Below, one piece after another: positions 1 through 8,510 of a stretch of DNA of 64,000 nucleotides (positions are counted from its first letter, which is position 1; each line of letters opens with the position of its first letter). Below the pieces are notes generated by a model that had not been told where the DNA came from, searched no databases, and was given only the letters and a program-made list of their open reading frames with translations. This DNA is from Bog-473 sp963730395 (GTDB lineage Bacteria > Actinomycetota > Acidimicrobiia > Acidimicrobiales > RAAP-2), in the NCBI GenBank assembly GCA_963730395.1, contig CAVSSK010000018.1:248001-312000 (forward strand). The letters run 5' to 3'. The position numbers and the translations under genes are program-made.

Positions 1-106
1 TCGCTCCCTTGTACTGCTCCGGCAGGTACTTGGTGAACGCGTCACGTGTCTCGTAGAGGTGGTTGTCCGCATCGAACAAGGGGATGCTCAGCGTGGCATT
101 CGGCAT
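1..106 (-). CDS. Amidohydrolase family 2 protein, N-terminal fragment
   Basis: Only the first 35 codons lie in the window; the gene runs off the left edge. The start is an ATG at 106-104 preceded on the minus strand by GGGAAGGG. The peptide begins MPNATLSIPLFDADNHLYE, which matches the N-terminus of the metal-dependent hydrolases (amidohydrolase 2, TIM-barrel) that are abundant in actinobacterial catabolic loci; the D-x-N-H element replaces the classical HxH in this subfamily. Two further members of the same broad family occur at 30946-32247 and 55002-56108. The substrate is unknown. The gene is divergent from the P450 at 421, with about 310 bases between them. Confidence 0.75.
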   Translation of the reverse strand, partial: MPNATLSIPLFDADNHLYETRDAFTKYLPEQYKGA

Positions 107-420
107 GACGGCCCTTCCCATTCTCGCTGGGGTGAGAACCCTAATACTATCTCACGAGAGTAGCGTTTCTGCAACGATCTTGCCAGGCCCCGGGCCTGTG
201 CTCCGCTCGCCGCCGTCCCGTCTCGCCACGCTGGACGGAAAGACACGAGAACACACTTCTTCGATTTGTGTAATGCTAGTTTTGCCCGTCGGCCAGTGAC
301 GGGGCCGTGACGGCAGGGGAATCCACGAGCGCCCACGAACGTACGCTCGCTCATCGCCCGCCGGGGGCTCGGTTGCCCGGGCGGCCGGAACCCACGCTCG
401 ACCATCAGATGGGGGCTGAC
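107..420. other. Divergent intergenic region between amidohydrolase and P450
   Basis: About 310 bases separate two divergent genes and hold no convincing protein gene. The stretch is locally richer in A and T than the genes around it, particularly 140-175 and 245-290. It contains one copy of the recurrent 13-bp motif (155-167, reading toward the amidohydrolase) and a looser look-alike, AACACACTTCTTCG, at 250-263 reading toward the P450. A reading frame opens at 307 in phase with the P450, but the ATG at 421, preceded by a run of five G, better fits the length of the family. Confidence 0.5.
155..167 (-). promoter_or_regulatory. Recurrent 13-bp motif, copy 1
   Basis: On the minus strand this reads AACGCTACTCTCG and lies about 50 bases upstream of the partial amidohydrolase start. 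Similar sequences stand upstream of at least six other transcription units before 24.6 kb. It could be a repressor site or a -10 region (TACTCT) with conserved flank. Found by eye, not by a motif search. Confidence 0.45.
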
Positions 421-1641
421 ATGACCACGACGAAACCCGACCTCTCGGGATCCGACGTCTACTACGACCCCTACGACTTCGAGATCGACACGGACCCGTA
501 CCCGGTCTGGAAGCGACTGCGCGACGAGCGGCCGCTCTACTACAACGACCGCTACGACTTCTACGCCGTGAGCCGCTTCGAGGACGTCGACCGGTGCTCG
601 CTCGACTGGGAGACCTACGTCTCGAGCAAGGGGACCGTCCTCGAGCTCATCAAGAGCGGCATGGAGATCCCTCCCGGCTCCATCATCTTCGAGGATCCCC
701 CGGCCCACCACGTGCACCGTCGCCTCCTGGCCAGGGTCTTCACGCCCCGGAACATCAACGGACTGGAGCCAAAGATCCGGGAGTTCTGTGCCCGCAGCCT
801 CGATCCCCTGGTGGGTGCGGGACGCTTCGACTTCATTCACGACCTCGGCGCGCAGATGCCGATGCGCACCATCGGCATGTTGCTGGGCATCCCCGAACAG
901 GACCAGGAGGCCATCCGTGACCACATCGACGAGGGCTTGCGGCTGACCGAAAGCGCCATGCCCGACGTCGACACCATGTACGGCGAGAGCACCAATCCGG
1001 GTTCCGCGTTCGAGGAGTACATCGAGTGGCGGGCGAGCCACCCCTCGGACGATCTGATGACCGACCTGCTCCAGGCCGAGTACGAGGACGAGACCGGAGC
1101 CCTCCGCCGCCTGAGCCGCCCCGAGGTCCTCTCCTACGTGAACCTCCTGGCGGCTGCGGGCAACGAGACGACGACGCGCCTGATCGGGTGGACCGGCAAG
1201 GTCCTGGCCGAGCACCCCGACCAGCGCGCGGAGCTCGTCGAGCGACACGACCTCGTCCCGAACGCCATTGAGGAGCTGCTCCGCTACGAGTCGCCGTCCC
1301 CGGTCCAGGCCCGCTACGTCACCCGCGACGTCGAACATCACGGTGGGACCGTGCCGGCCGGGAGTGCGCTGCTGCTGCTTACCGCATCGGCGAACCGCGA
1401 CGAGCGCAAGTTCCCCGACGCCGACACGTTCGACATCCACCGCAGCATCGACCGCCAGCTGGCATTTGGCTACGGCATCCACTTCTGCCTGGGGTCCGCC
1501 CTGGCCCGGCTCGAGGGCCGCGTTGCCCTCGAGGAGGTTCTCGAGCGGTTCCCGTCGTGGGAGGTCGACTGGGACAATGCGGTGCAGGCCCGGACGTCGA
1601 CGGTGCGCGGCTGGGAGCGGTTGCCCGTCTTGACGGCCTGA
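421..1641 (+). CDS. Cytochrome P450
   Basis: A 406-residue class-I bacterial P450 monooxygenase, expected to be cytosolic and to take electrons from a ferredoxin and its reductase. Visible family signatures are the I-helix oxygen-binding stretch AAAGNETTTRLIG, the ExxR pair in EELLRYE, and the heme loop FGYGIHFCLG with the cysteine ligand at about residue 356. The ATG at 421 gives a normal length; an upstream in-frame start at 307 would add 38 arginine- and proline-rich residues unlike P450 N-termini. An SDR with a strong ribosome site follows after 31 bases, so hydroxylation followed by alcohol oxidation is a reasonable guess. The substrate is unknown. Confidence 0.9.
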   Translation: MTTTKPDLSGSDVYYDPYDFEIDTDPYPVWKRLRDERPLYYNDRYDFYAVSRFEDVDRCSLDWETYVSSKGTVLELIKSGMEIPPGSIIFEDPPAHHVHRRLLARVFTPRNINGLEPKIREFCARSLDPLVGAGRFDFIHDLGAQMPMRTIGMLLGIPEQDQEAIRDHIDEGLRLTESAMPDVDTMYGESTNPGSAFEEYIEWRASHPSDDLMTDLLQAEYEDETGALRRLSRPEVLSYVNLLAAAGNETTTRLIGWTGKVLAEHPDQRAELVERHDLVPNAIEELLRYESPSPVQARYVTRDVEHHGGTVPAGSALLLLTASANRDERKFPDADTFDIHRSIDRQLAFGYGIHFCLGSALARLEGRVALEEVLERFPSWEVDWDNAVQARTSTVRGWERLPVLTA

Positions 1642-1672
1642 TGGGCGTCAATCGAATCGACAAAGGAGTGCC

Positions 1673-2419
1673 ATGAGAGCGGTGATCGTCGGTGCGTCGA
1701 GTGGTCTCGGTCGGTCCATCGGAATCGGGCTCGGTCAGAGAGGTGCGTCCGTCGCACTGCTGGCACGGCGTCATGACCGCCTGGTGGACGCGGCCAAGGA
1801 GGCCGGCCCGGGTTCGCTGGCCATTGCCTGTGACGCCACCAATGCCACCTCGTGCCAGGCGGCAATAGAGGAGGCGGCGCGCGGGCTGGGCGGGATCGAC
1901 GCGCTCCTCTACGCCCCGGGCGTCGGCCCACTGGGCCTGCTGGTCGACACGGACGCCGAGACGTGGCGACAGACGTTCGAGACCAATGTGATCGGGGCGG
2001 CGCTGGTCACCGCCGCCGCGATCCCGCACCTCACCGAGTCCCGGGGTGTGGCGGCGTACCTGACGTCCGTGAACGGCTCGCTCACCGATCCATGGCCCGG
2101 GCTGGGCGTCTATGCCACGACCAAGGCGGCGCTCGAGACCATGGTCGAGGCGTGGCGGGCCGAGCACCCCGCGGTCGGTTTCACCCGCGTCATCGTCGGT
2201 GACTGCGCCGGCGGGGAGGGGCACTCCATGACCGAGTTCGCCAACAACTGGGACATGGGGCTGTTGTCCGAATTTCATCCCCTCTGGCAGGAGCGCAACC
2301 TCCTGAGTGGCTCACTCATGGAGGTCGACGAGCTCATCCGGGTCGTCGACCTCGTGCTGCGCTGCGGTGCCAGCGCCAGCATCCCTTCCGTGGCGGTCAC
2401 GCCGCGACGGCCGGCCTGA
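1673..2419 (+). CDS. Short-chain dehydrogenase/reductase
   Basis: A 248-residue classical SDR oxidoreductase. The N-terminal nucleotide-binding motif is GASSGLGRSIG at about residues 7-17. The catalytic serine sits in YLTSVNGSL and the Tyr-x3-Lys motif in YATTK. The start is fixed by AAAGGAG six bases upstream of the ATG. It directly follows the P450 on the same strand and probably shares its transcript, so it may oxidise the alcohol that the P450 produces. The C-terminal part is less typical than in FabG-like enzymes. It converges with the next SDR, leaving only nine bases between the stops. The substrate is unknown. Confidence 0.85.
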   Translation: MRAVIVGASSGLGRSIGIGLGQRGASVALLARRHDRLVDAAKEAGPGSLAIACDATNATSCQAAIEEAARGLGGIDALLYAPGVGPLGLLVDTDAETWRQTFETNVIGAALVTAAAIPHLTESRGVAAYLTSVNGSLTDPWPGLGVYATTKAALETMVEAWRAEHPAVGFTRVIVGDCAGGEGHSMTEFANNWDMGLLSEFHPLWQERNLLSGSLMEVDELIRVVDLVLRCGASASIPSVAVTPRRPA

Positions 2420-2428
2420 TCGGCCCGC

Positions 2429-3256
2429 CTACATCCGGCCGAGCAGGAAGCCGGCGGCGGCGGTCGCCGGAGGGAAGGACTCGGTGATCCCCGAGCTGAT
2501 GTAGCCGACGTCGCTGATCAGGGTGATCCCCGAGATCGCTGCCGCGGCGTCGCTGCACAGGAACACCAGCGGGTAGGCCTGCTCGAGCGGCGTCGAGGCC
2601 TCGATCCCCGCCTCCTCGCGGAAGTCGGCGCCGAAGCCGAGCCACATCTCCTTGTTCGCCTGCGCCAACGGGGTGTCGGTCGGTCCGGGGCAGATGGCGT
2701 TGATGCGGATGCCCTGCTTGAGCAGGGGGAAGGCCTGCGAGGCGACGTAGGCGCAGACCGCCTGCTTGGAGTGGAAGTAGTCGGCATAGCCGTGCTCGAT
2801 CGCCCAGGCCGAGCCGGACTCGAAGTCCGGTGTGTCGAGGTACTCCTTTATCTCGGCCAGATTCGGTTCCCACCCCAGTCCGGCGGCGGAGGAGATGAAG
2901 CCGATGGCCGAGCCGCGCGGCAGCATCCCGCCTGCCAGCATGCGGTCGATCAGGTGGCGGTGCCCGACGAAGTTGATCTTCTCGATCCCAGGCGTGCCGT
3001 CGGCCACCCCGGCACACGACAACAGCGCGTGCACCGGGCCACCGCACTCGTCCACCGCGGCGTCGATGGAGTCCTTCTCCGCCAGGTTCACGTGGATGGC
3101 CTTGGCGCCGGGGAGCTTCACTGCCGCGTAGTCCATCACGACGACCTCGGCCCCGGCCTCCTGCGCCAGCTCGGCAGCGGCGGCACCCATCCCCGTGGCG
3201 CCACCGACGACCAGGACCCGTTTCCCGTCGTAGCGGAATGCATCGAACAGTGACAT
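2429..3256 (-). CDS. SDR family oxidoreductase, 3-alpha-hydroxysteroid or coniferyl-alcohol dehydrogenase-like
   Basis: A 275-residue SDR. The cofactor motif GGATGMGAAAA lies near residues 18-28, and an aspartate (VVVMDYA) after the second strand suggests NAD(H) preference. The catalytic site is read as Ser in ISSAAG with Tyr and Lys in YFHSKQA, followed by NAICPGPTDTP. This pattern, with one SSAAG and a late YxxSK, resembles the 3-alpha-hydroxysteroid and coniferyl-alcohol dehydrogenase branch of the superfamily. It lies downstream of the CaiB-type CoA-transferase on the minus strand with a 33-base gap, and GAGATCAC precedes the start. The assignment below family level is inference. Confidence 0.8.
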   Translation of the reverse strand: MSLFDAFRYDGKRVLVVGGATGMGAAAAELAQEAGAEVVVMDYAAVKLPGAKAIHVNLAEKDSIDAAVDECGGPVHALLSCAGVADGTPGIEKINFVGHRHLIDRMLAGGMLPRGSAIGFISSAAGLGWEPNLAEIKEYLDTPDFESGSAWAIEHGYADYFHSKQAVCAYVASQAFPLLKQGIRINAICPGPTDTPLAQANKEMWLGFGADFREEAGIEASTPLEQAYPLVFLCSDAAAAISGITLISDVGYISSGITESFPPATAAAGFLLGRM

Positions 3257-3289
3257 GTGTGATCTCCTCTTGACGAAGGACGCCGCGTC

Positions 3290-4507
3290 CTAGCCGACGA
3301 CGGAGCGGACCTTGAGGTCCACGATGGTATCCCAGTCGATACCGAGCTCTTCGAGGATCGCGTCGCCGTGCTCGTTGAACTCGGGCGCGCGACCGGCGGG
3401 AGCCGGCTCGCCCCCGAACTGCACCGGGGCGGCGACGAGCCGGAAGGGCACCCCCGCCGCGGTCTCGCACTCCTGCACGTACCCGTTGGCGACGCTCTGC
3501 GGGTCGACCGCGCACTCGAGCGTGTCCTGCACGACGCACCACTGGCCGCTGAAGTCGGCCAGCCGCTCGCGCCATTCGGCCACGGTGCGCTCGGCGAAGG
3601 CCTCTTCGAGTGTCCGCTGGGCCTCGATGCTGTGCTCGAGCAGCGCAGCGTGATCGGCAAACCGTGGGTCCGTCCCGAGCTCCGGCCGGCCGATCGTCTC
3701 CCAGAGCTCGGCCCAATAGCGGCTGGCCTGGAGGCAGCAGAAGGAGAGAGAGTGCTCGTCCTTGGTCTCGTAGTTCCGCACCAGCGGGTTCAGCCGCGGC
3801 GCTCCCGACGGCGGGCCCTGCCAGGGGGTGTTGCTCACGAGGGAGAGCGCGAAGGCCTGGCCCATGGCCCACATCGCGGTCCCGAGCAGCGAGACGTCGA
3901 CCGTGGTGGCCTCACCGGTCCGCTCGCGATGGAACAGCGCCCCCATGATCCCCCCGGCGATGGTCATGGCCCCGACGGAGTCCCCGAAGCCCGGCGCGGG
4001 CGGGGTCGGGAGGCGATCCTCGTCCGCCGGCTTCACGCCGATGGACACACCCGCCCGGTACCAGAAGGCCAGCGAGTCGTAGGACCCCTTGTCCGCGTCC
4101 GGGCCCCGCTCGCCCTGTCCGGTGCCGGCGACGTAGATGATGCGCGGGTTGTGGGCCCGGATGTCGTCGAGCTCGATGCTGAGTTTCTGGCGCACCCGCG
4201 GCAGCTTGTTGGTGAGGAACACGTCGGCCGTGGCCGCGAGCTTGTGGAGGATCTCGAGGCCTTCGGGGGTGGTGAGGTCGAGGGCCAGGCTGCGCTTGCC
4301 GCGGTTGGAGTGCTCCAGGAGCGCATGGACGTCGCCACCGATCGACACCACGCCGGTGGAGGCCAGGCCGCGCATGGCGTCGCCCCGCTCGACCGGCTCG
4401 ATCTTGATCACCTCGGCGCCCCAGTCGGCCAGCAGCGCCGAGGCCGCCGGCACGAACGTGTGCTCGGCCACCTCCAGTACCCGGACGCCCTCCAGAACAG
4501 CGGTCAC
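3290..4507 (-). CDS. CaiB/BaiF family III CoA-transferase
   Basis: A 405-residue family III CoA-transferase, which moves CoA between carboxylic acids through a glutamyl- or aspartyl-anhydride type mechanism. The N-terminal LEGVRVLEVAEH and ADWGAEVIKIEP stretches are diagnostic, and Asp166 in GFGDSVGA matches the catalytic aspartate of formyl-CoA transferase. The length is as expected. It is divergent from the amidohydrolase at 4619 across a 111-base promoter gap and probably forms an operon with the SDR that follows it. It would activate a carboxylic acid for beta-oxidation without spending ATP. The acid is unknown. Confidence 0.9.
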   Translation of the reverse strand: MTAVLEGVRVLEVAEHTFVPAASALLADWGAEVIKIEPVERGDAMRGLASTGVVSIGGDVHALLEHSNRGKRSLALDLTTPEGLEILHKLAATADVFLTNKLPRVRQKLSIELDDIRAHNPRIIYVAGTGQGERGPDADKGSYDSLAFWYRAGVSIGVKPADEDRLPTPPAPGFGDSVGAMTIAGGIMGALFHRERTGEATTVDVSLLGTAMWAMGQAFALSLVSNTPWQGPPSGAPRLNPLVRNYETKDEHSLSFCCLQASRYWAELWETIGRPELGTDPRFADHAALLEHSIEAQRTLEEAFAERTVAEWRERLADFSGQWCVVQDTLECAVDPQSVANGYVQECETAAGVPFRLVAAPVQFGGEPAPAGRAPEFNEHGDAILEELGIDWDTIVDLKVRSVVG

Positions 4508-4566
4508 TCCTACCTCCCCAAGAGACTTCGCGGCTTGCTACGGTAGCTTCACTCGCGCAATTCAGC

Positions 4567-4580
4567 AACGCTGTATATCG
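4567..4580 (+). promoter_or_regulatory. Recurrent 13-bp motif, copy 2 (one base longer)
   Basis: AACGCTGTATATCG lies about 40 bases upstream of the amidohydrolase start at 4619, in the same orientation. It matches the other copies if one inserted base is allowed. It sits in the divergent gap shared with the CoA-transferase. Confidence 0.4.
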
Positions 4581-4618
4581 TCAGGGGAAACACTACTTCC
4601 GCCGCAAAGGAGCACACG

Positions 4619-5875
4619 ATGGCCCGCTCTCAGACGCCGCAGCGCATCCACCTGCGCGGCGCCCGCATGCTCGACGTCGACAAGGGCGAGCTGGTGGCAC
4701 CGGGCAGCCTGCTCATCGAGGGTGACCGGATCCTCGAGGTCTCGCCGACGAGCGTCCCCGACGATGCGACCGTCGTCGACCTCGGTGACCTGACGCTCCT
4801 GCCCGGGCTGATGGACATGGAGGTGAACCTGCTCCTCGGCGGCCCCGATCATCGCAGCCCGCTCACCGCGGTGCAGGACGATCCCGCGGTGCGCACGCTG
4901 CGGGCCGTGGCCAATGCACGCCGCACCTTGCGGGCGGGGTTCACCACCGTGCGCAACCTGGGCCTGTTCATCCAGACCGGTGGCATCCTGCTGGACGTCG
5001 CGTTGAAGAAGGCCATCGACCTCGGCTGGATCGACGGGCCGCGGGTGGTGCCGGCCGGGCACGCCATCACCCCGACCGGCGGGCACCTCGACCCGAGGAT
5101 GTTCCAGGCCTTCGCGCCGCACATCATGCCCATGACCGTCGAAGAGGGCATCGCCGACGGCGTGAATGAGGTGCGCAAGGCCGTCCGCTACCAGATCATG
5201 CACGGCGCGCAAGTGATCAAGGTCTGCGCGTCGGGCGGCGTCATGTCGCACACCGGGCCGGCAGGGGCGCAGCAGTACTCCGACGAGGAGCTGCGGGCCA
5301 TCGTCGACGAGGCGCACCGGGCCGGCCTCAAGGTCGCCGCCCACGCCCACGGCGACGACGGCATCCGCGCCGCGATCGAAGCCGGCATCGACTGCATCGA
5401 GCACGGGTCGCTGATGACCGACGAGACCCTCGACCTCTTCATCGAGCGCGGGACCTTCCTGGTGCCGACCACCTACCTGGCCGACGGCATGGACGTGTCC
5501 CATGCGGCGCCCGAGCTCCAGGCCAAGGCGGCGGAGGTGTTCCCCCGGGCCAAGGAGACCATCTCCAAGGCGGTCGCCCGCGGGGCTCGCATCGCCTGCG
5601 GGACGGATGCTCCCGCGATCCCGCACGGGCGCAACGCCAAGGAGCTGATCGCCCTCGTCGACCGCGGCATGACACCCCTCGGTGCCATCCGCGCCGCCAC
5701 GGTGGTCGCCGCGGAGCTCATCGACGTCGACGACCGGGGCCGGCTCGAAGCCGGGCTCCTCGCCGACGTCATCGCGGTGCCCGGTGACCCACTGGCCGAC
5801 ATCGGCGTGACGGAGGACGTCCGCTTCGTCATGAAGGGCGGCCGGGTCTACCACCGGCCGGACCGCACTGAGTAG
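4619..5875 (+). CDS. Imidazolonepropionase-like amidohydrolase with altered metal motif
   Basis: A 418-residue amidohydrolase (TIM-barrel metal hydrolase, Xaa-Pro dipeptidase or imidazolonepropionase-related branch). AAAGGAG precedes the ATG. The likely bridging lysine (K201 in QVIKVCASGG), metal histidines (H242 and H244 in AAHAHG, H262 in IEHGS) and the late aspartate in GTDAPAIPHG are present. However, the first-strand HxH motif that normally follows LPGLIDMH is replaced: the sequence reads LLPGLMDMEVNLLLGG, with E68 and N70 at the histidine positions. The enzyme may bind a single metal, use different ligands, or have lost the usual hydrolysis. It converges on the TetR gene. The substrate is unknown. 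Confidence 0.8.
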   Translation: MARSQTPQRIHLRGARMLDVDKGELVAPGSLLIEGDRILEVSPTSVPDDATVVDLGDLTLLPGLMDMEVNLLLGGPDHRSPLTAVQDDPAVRTLRAVANARRTLRAGFTTVRNLGLFIQTGGILLDVALKKAIDLGWIDGPRVVPAGHAITPTGGHLDPRMFQAFAPHIMPMTVEEGIADGVNEVRKAVRYQIMHGAQVIKVCASGGVMSHTGPAGAQQYSDEELRAIVDEAHRAGLKVAAHAHGDDGIRAAIEAGIDCIEHGSLMTDETLDLFIERGTFLVPTTYLADGMDVSHAAPELQAKAAEVFPRAKETISKAVARGARIACGTDAPAIPHGRNAKELIALVDRGMTPLGAIRAATVVAAELIDVDDRGRLEAGLLADVIAVPGDPLADIGVTEDVRFVMKGGRVYHRPDRTE

Positions 5876-5899
5876 CCGGCGGTCGCCGACCTCGCCTCG

Positions 5900-6607
5900 C
5901 TAGCCGGGAATCGGGGTCCCGATTCCGTTGAGCACGAATTTCCAGAGCTCCTCGGCGGACTCCCCGTCGTCGAGCCGCACCGACGAGCCGCCGATCGTCG
6001 CCGAGAACGCGTTGAACATGATCACCTCGAGCACGGCACCGATGATCGGCCCACGCTGGAGGTCGTCACGCACCGCATCCGCGGCCACCGCCTCCTGGAG
6101 CAATTCCTCGAACACTGCAACCAGCGGTGCGAACGCCCGGGCGGCTTCCTTCGGGTGCGTCGTGAGCAGTTGCTGCGCGAACTCGGCCATGATCGGCGGC
6201 CGCTCCTTGGGCGCGGTGGCCCCCTCCTCGACCGGACGGCACAGGCGGTAGTACGCGACGACGAAGCGGTGCAGGCGCTCGAGGGGCTCGTGCTCGCGGC
6301 CGACCTCCTGGCGCAGGATGTCCGCGGTCGCGCGAACCGACTCTTCGAAAAGGGCGAGGAGCAGTTCGTGCTTGCCGCTGAAGTACTGGTAGAAGCTGCG
6401 CAGCGACTGTCCGGATCGCTCGACGACCTCCTGGACCGTGAAGTCCTTGCCCGAGCCCGTGCTCAGCAGCTCCATGGCGGCATCGAGAAAGCGCTGGACC
6501 CGGCTCTCGGCCCGAAGCCGGGCGGAGTCGAGCGAACGCGCCACTGCGAGGTCACGCCAACTCAGCGCGTCCGCCTCGGGGTTCTCGACCGGCAGTTCGT
6601 TCTCCAT
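5900..6607 (-). CDS. TetR family transcriptional regulator
   Basis: A TetR-type repressor of about 235 residues with an N-terminal helix-turn-helix read as FTVQEVVERSGQSLRSFYQY, followed by the helical ligand-binding region. I placed the start at the ATG at 6607. A GTG at 6643 adds 12 residues and has GAGAAGAG before it, so it cannot be excluded. A palindrome (5907-5926) overlaps the last codons. The regulator is the only one in the first 24 kb and is therefore the nearest candidate to recognise the recurrent 13-bp motif found upstream of several units there; this link is inference. The ligand may be an acyl-CoA or the growth substrate. Confidence 0.85.
   Translation of the reverse strand: MENELPVENPEADALSWRDLAVARSLDSARLRAESRVQRFLDAAMELLSTGSGKDFTVQEVVERSGQSLRSFYQYFSGKHELLLALFEESVRATADILRQEVGREHEPLERLHRFVVAYYRLCRPVEEGATAPKERPPIMAEFAQQLLTTHPKEAARAFAPLVAVFEELLQEAVAADAVRDDLQRGPIIGAVLEVIMFNAFSATIGGSSVRLDDGESAEELWKFVLNGIGTPIPG
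5907..5926. terminator. Palindrome at the convergent amidohydrolase/tetR junction
   Basis: A perfect 9-bp inverted repeat with a two-base centre, GGAATCGGG-GT-CCCGATTCC, lies at the 3' ends of two convergent genes. No T-tract follows and it overlaps the last codons of the tetR gene, so it may be a terminator-like hairpin or simply coding sequence. Confidence 0.35.
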
Positions 6608-6805
6608 AACCGGAGAGCGTACCCCATGCTGGGTGAGACACACGATCTCTTCTCGGCGATACCACGCAGTTCATCGGCCAAGAACTACGCTTCCGCGACG
6701 CCGCTCCCCGGCCCCGCCACGGTCCGATCTCAGGACGTCGGCCCGGCCACCTCGACGCCGACCGGGCCGGCCCGACGCCCGCTGCCCTGGGGCCGGCGGG
6801 GCCGA

Positions 6806-7132
6806 TCAGACGGCCGGCTCGATCAGCATGTCCATGCTGGCGGCGCCACTGTCGGGGACGCGGGGCTGGCGCCACACCTCGACCGGGAACGAGGCGTTCA
6901 CCAGCGAGTAGCACAGCCACAGCAGACGCGTGGCCTCCTCGGGCAGCGCCTGGAGGTCGAGCTGGTCGAGATAGGCCATGGCGTCGGTGAGACGCGGGAA
7001 GGCGGCGTCGTAGAACGCCTGGAGCTCGTCCATCGTGCTCGACAGTCGCTTGGCGTATCGTTCGCCCTCCGACTCGAGTGACCAGTCGGCGAACGGCTCG
7101 AGATCGGCGAAGGCGGCGGGAAGGGTTGGCAT
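6806..7132 (-). CDS. Small acidic hypothetical protein coupled to Rieske oxygenase
   Basis: A 108-residue protein without a signal peptide or membrane segment and with no motif I recognise. It is acidic and looks helical, with a leucine-rich central part (YLDQLDLQALPEEATRLLWL). It starts 15 bases after the Rieske oxygenase stop codon, so the two are almost certainly cotranscribed. GAGAGGAACGAG precedes the ATG. The position suggests an accessory role for the oxygenase, such as a small subunit, assembly factor or regulator, but nothing in the sequence proves this. About 200 bases without a gene separate it from tetR. Confidence 0.65.
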   Translation of the reverse strand: MPTLPAAFADLEPFADWSLESEGERYAKRLSSTMDELQAFYDAAFPRLTDAMAYLDQLDLQALPEEATRLLWLCYSLVNASFPVEVWRQPRVPDSGAASMDMLIEPAV

Positions 7133-7147
7133 TCGAACTCGTTCCTC

Positions 7148-8443
7148 TCAGGATGCGGCCGAGATCCGGACCGGTGTCGCCGTCGACTTCCGATAATCGG
7201 CCACGTAGTCACGCGCTGTCTTGTGCAGATGGCGAAGGAGGATCTCCTGGTCGTTGAGCGGGAACTCGGTCACCGCTCGCGACTCGAGCATCGTCTGCGT
7301 CGCTTCGAGGGTGTTGCCGTCCTGCAACGCATACTCCTTGAACGTGACCGCGGCGAGCTCCTGGCGGAGCCTCTCCGTCGCGTTCTTCGGCGGCACGAAG
7401 TAGAGCGCGCCTTCGAAGATGTGGGTGTTGTACGAGGTCGGCCAGTAGTGGTACGTGAGGTACCAGCCCGGCGCCCAGATCAGGAGCATGAAGTTCGGGA
7501 AGAGGACGAACGAGTCGATGCCCCAGGCCTTGTGGCGGGCCGGGTTCAGGGCGGGCGGCAGCGGGTCGAGGCCTTCGATGTCGGGGCGGTCCCAGGGCCC
7601 GAAAAGGCCGCTGTGGAGCACCCGCTCGATCGGCTTGACCATGTCGAGGTCCTTGGGTGGGGACATGCCGCCCCACGACGACACCATCCCGTGCGGACCC
7701 TCGATGTCGTAGGCCAACGCCTCGAACCCGATGCCCGAGAGCTTCCGGGACTCCTCGGCGGTGGCCTGCTTCGCGTGGAGGATCGGTGCGTGGTAGAACT
7801 CGGCGAAGGCGTCGATGAACAGCTTCCAGTTGCTGCCCACATTGGCGCGGTACTTGTACACCTGTGTCATCTTCTCGAACGGGTAGCCGGCGATGCCGGT
7901 CGCGAACTCGCCGAGATATTCCTTCACCGACGTGGTGTTCTCGGGGTCGAGGTTGACGAAGATGAACCCCTCCCACGTCTCGACCTGTACCGTCGCCAGC
8001 CCGTAGTCCGACTTGTCGAGGTTGAAGAACTCCGATTCCTGCTGCACGAAGGTGAGCTCGCCCTCCGTGGTGTAGCGCCAGCCGTGGTACTTGCAGGTGA
8101 ACTGGCGGCACGTCCCCTTCGTCTCCTCACCGGGGAAGTCGTTCCAGACGAGCTTGTTCCCCCGGTGACGGCAGATGTTGTGGAAGGCGTGGATCTCCCC
8201 GTCCTTGCCCCGCACCACCACGACTGAGGTCGCGGCGGCGGCGATCTCCCTGGTGAAGTAGCTGCCGGTGCGCGGTACCTGCTCGACACGGCCGACGTTC
8301 AGCCAGGTGCGGGCGAAGATGGCCTTGCGCTCGAGCTCGTAGTGCTCCGGTGAGATCGAGTCCTCGTAGGAAACCGGATCGGTGCCGAGCTCGGGGTAGT
8401 GCTCGGTCCAGCTCCCCACGTCGGGCTTCGCGAAGTGCGCCAT
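7148..8443 (-). CDS. Rieske non-heme iron oxygenase, alpha subunit
   Basis: A 431-residue aromatic-ring-hydroxylating or related Rieske oxygenase, cytosolic and dependent on an electron-transfer reductase. The 2Fe-2S ligands are C91 and H93 (CRHRG) and C117 and H120 (CKYHGW). The catalytic iron site is D211-x6-H218-x4-H223 in DAFAEFYHAPILH. No beta subunit is nearby; the small protein just downstream is too short and unlike the NTF2-type beta chain. The KshB-like reductase at 12491, 4 kb away, is the obvious electron-donor candidate. The start is supported by TGGAGGACAC just upstream. The substrate could be an aromatic acid, steroid or other cyclic compound. Confidence 0.9.
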   Translation of the reverse strand: MAHFAKPDVGSWTEHYPELGTDPVSYEDSISPEHYELERKAIFARTWLNVGRVEQVPRTGSYFTREIAAAATSVVVVRGKDGEIHAFHNICRHRGNKLVWNDFPGEETKGTCRQFTCKYHGWRYTTEGELTFVQQESEFFNLDKSDYGLATVQVETWEGFIFVNLDPENTTSVKEYLGEFATGIAGYPFEKMTQVYKYRANVGSNWKLFIDAFAEFYHAPILHAKQATAEESRKLSGIGFEALAYDIEGPHGMVSSWGGMSPPKDLDMVKPIERVLHSGLFGPWDRPDIEGLDPLPPALNPARHKAWGIDSFVLFPNFMLLIWAPGWYLTYHYWPTSYNTHIFEGALYFVPPKNATERLRQELAAVTFKEYALQDGNTLEATQTMLESRAVTEFPLNDQEILLRHLHKTARDYVADYRKSTATPVRISAAS

Positions 8444-8497
8444 GTGTCCTCCAGTTCAGATCCGAGACGGGCTCACGATATCACAGATCTTCAAATA

Positions 8498-8510
8498 AGA
8501 GAATATCATT
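8498..8510 (-). promoter_or_regulatory. Recurrent 13-bp motif, copy 3
   Basis: The minus strand reads AATGATATTCTCT, matching about 10 of 13 positions of AACGCTATTCTCG. It lies about 55 bases upstream of the Rieske oxygenase start and overlaps the stop codon of the preceding gene, so the oxygenase may have its own promoter. Confidence 0.4.

Noticed and set aside
88..1482. Long reading frame on the minus strand opposite the P450
   Set aside because: High-GC codon bias opens long antisense frames. Composition is rich in Arg, Val and Gly with no family motif, and the plus-strand P450 is unmistakable.
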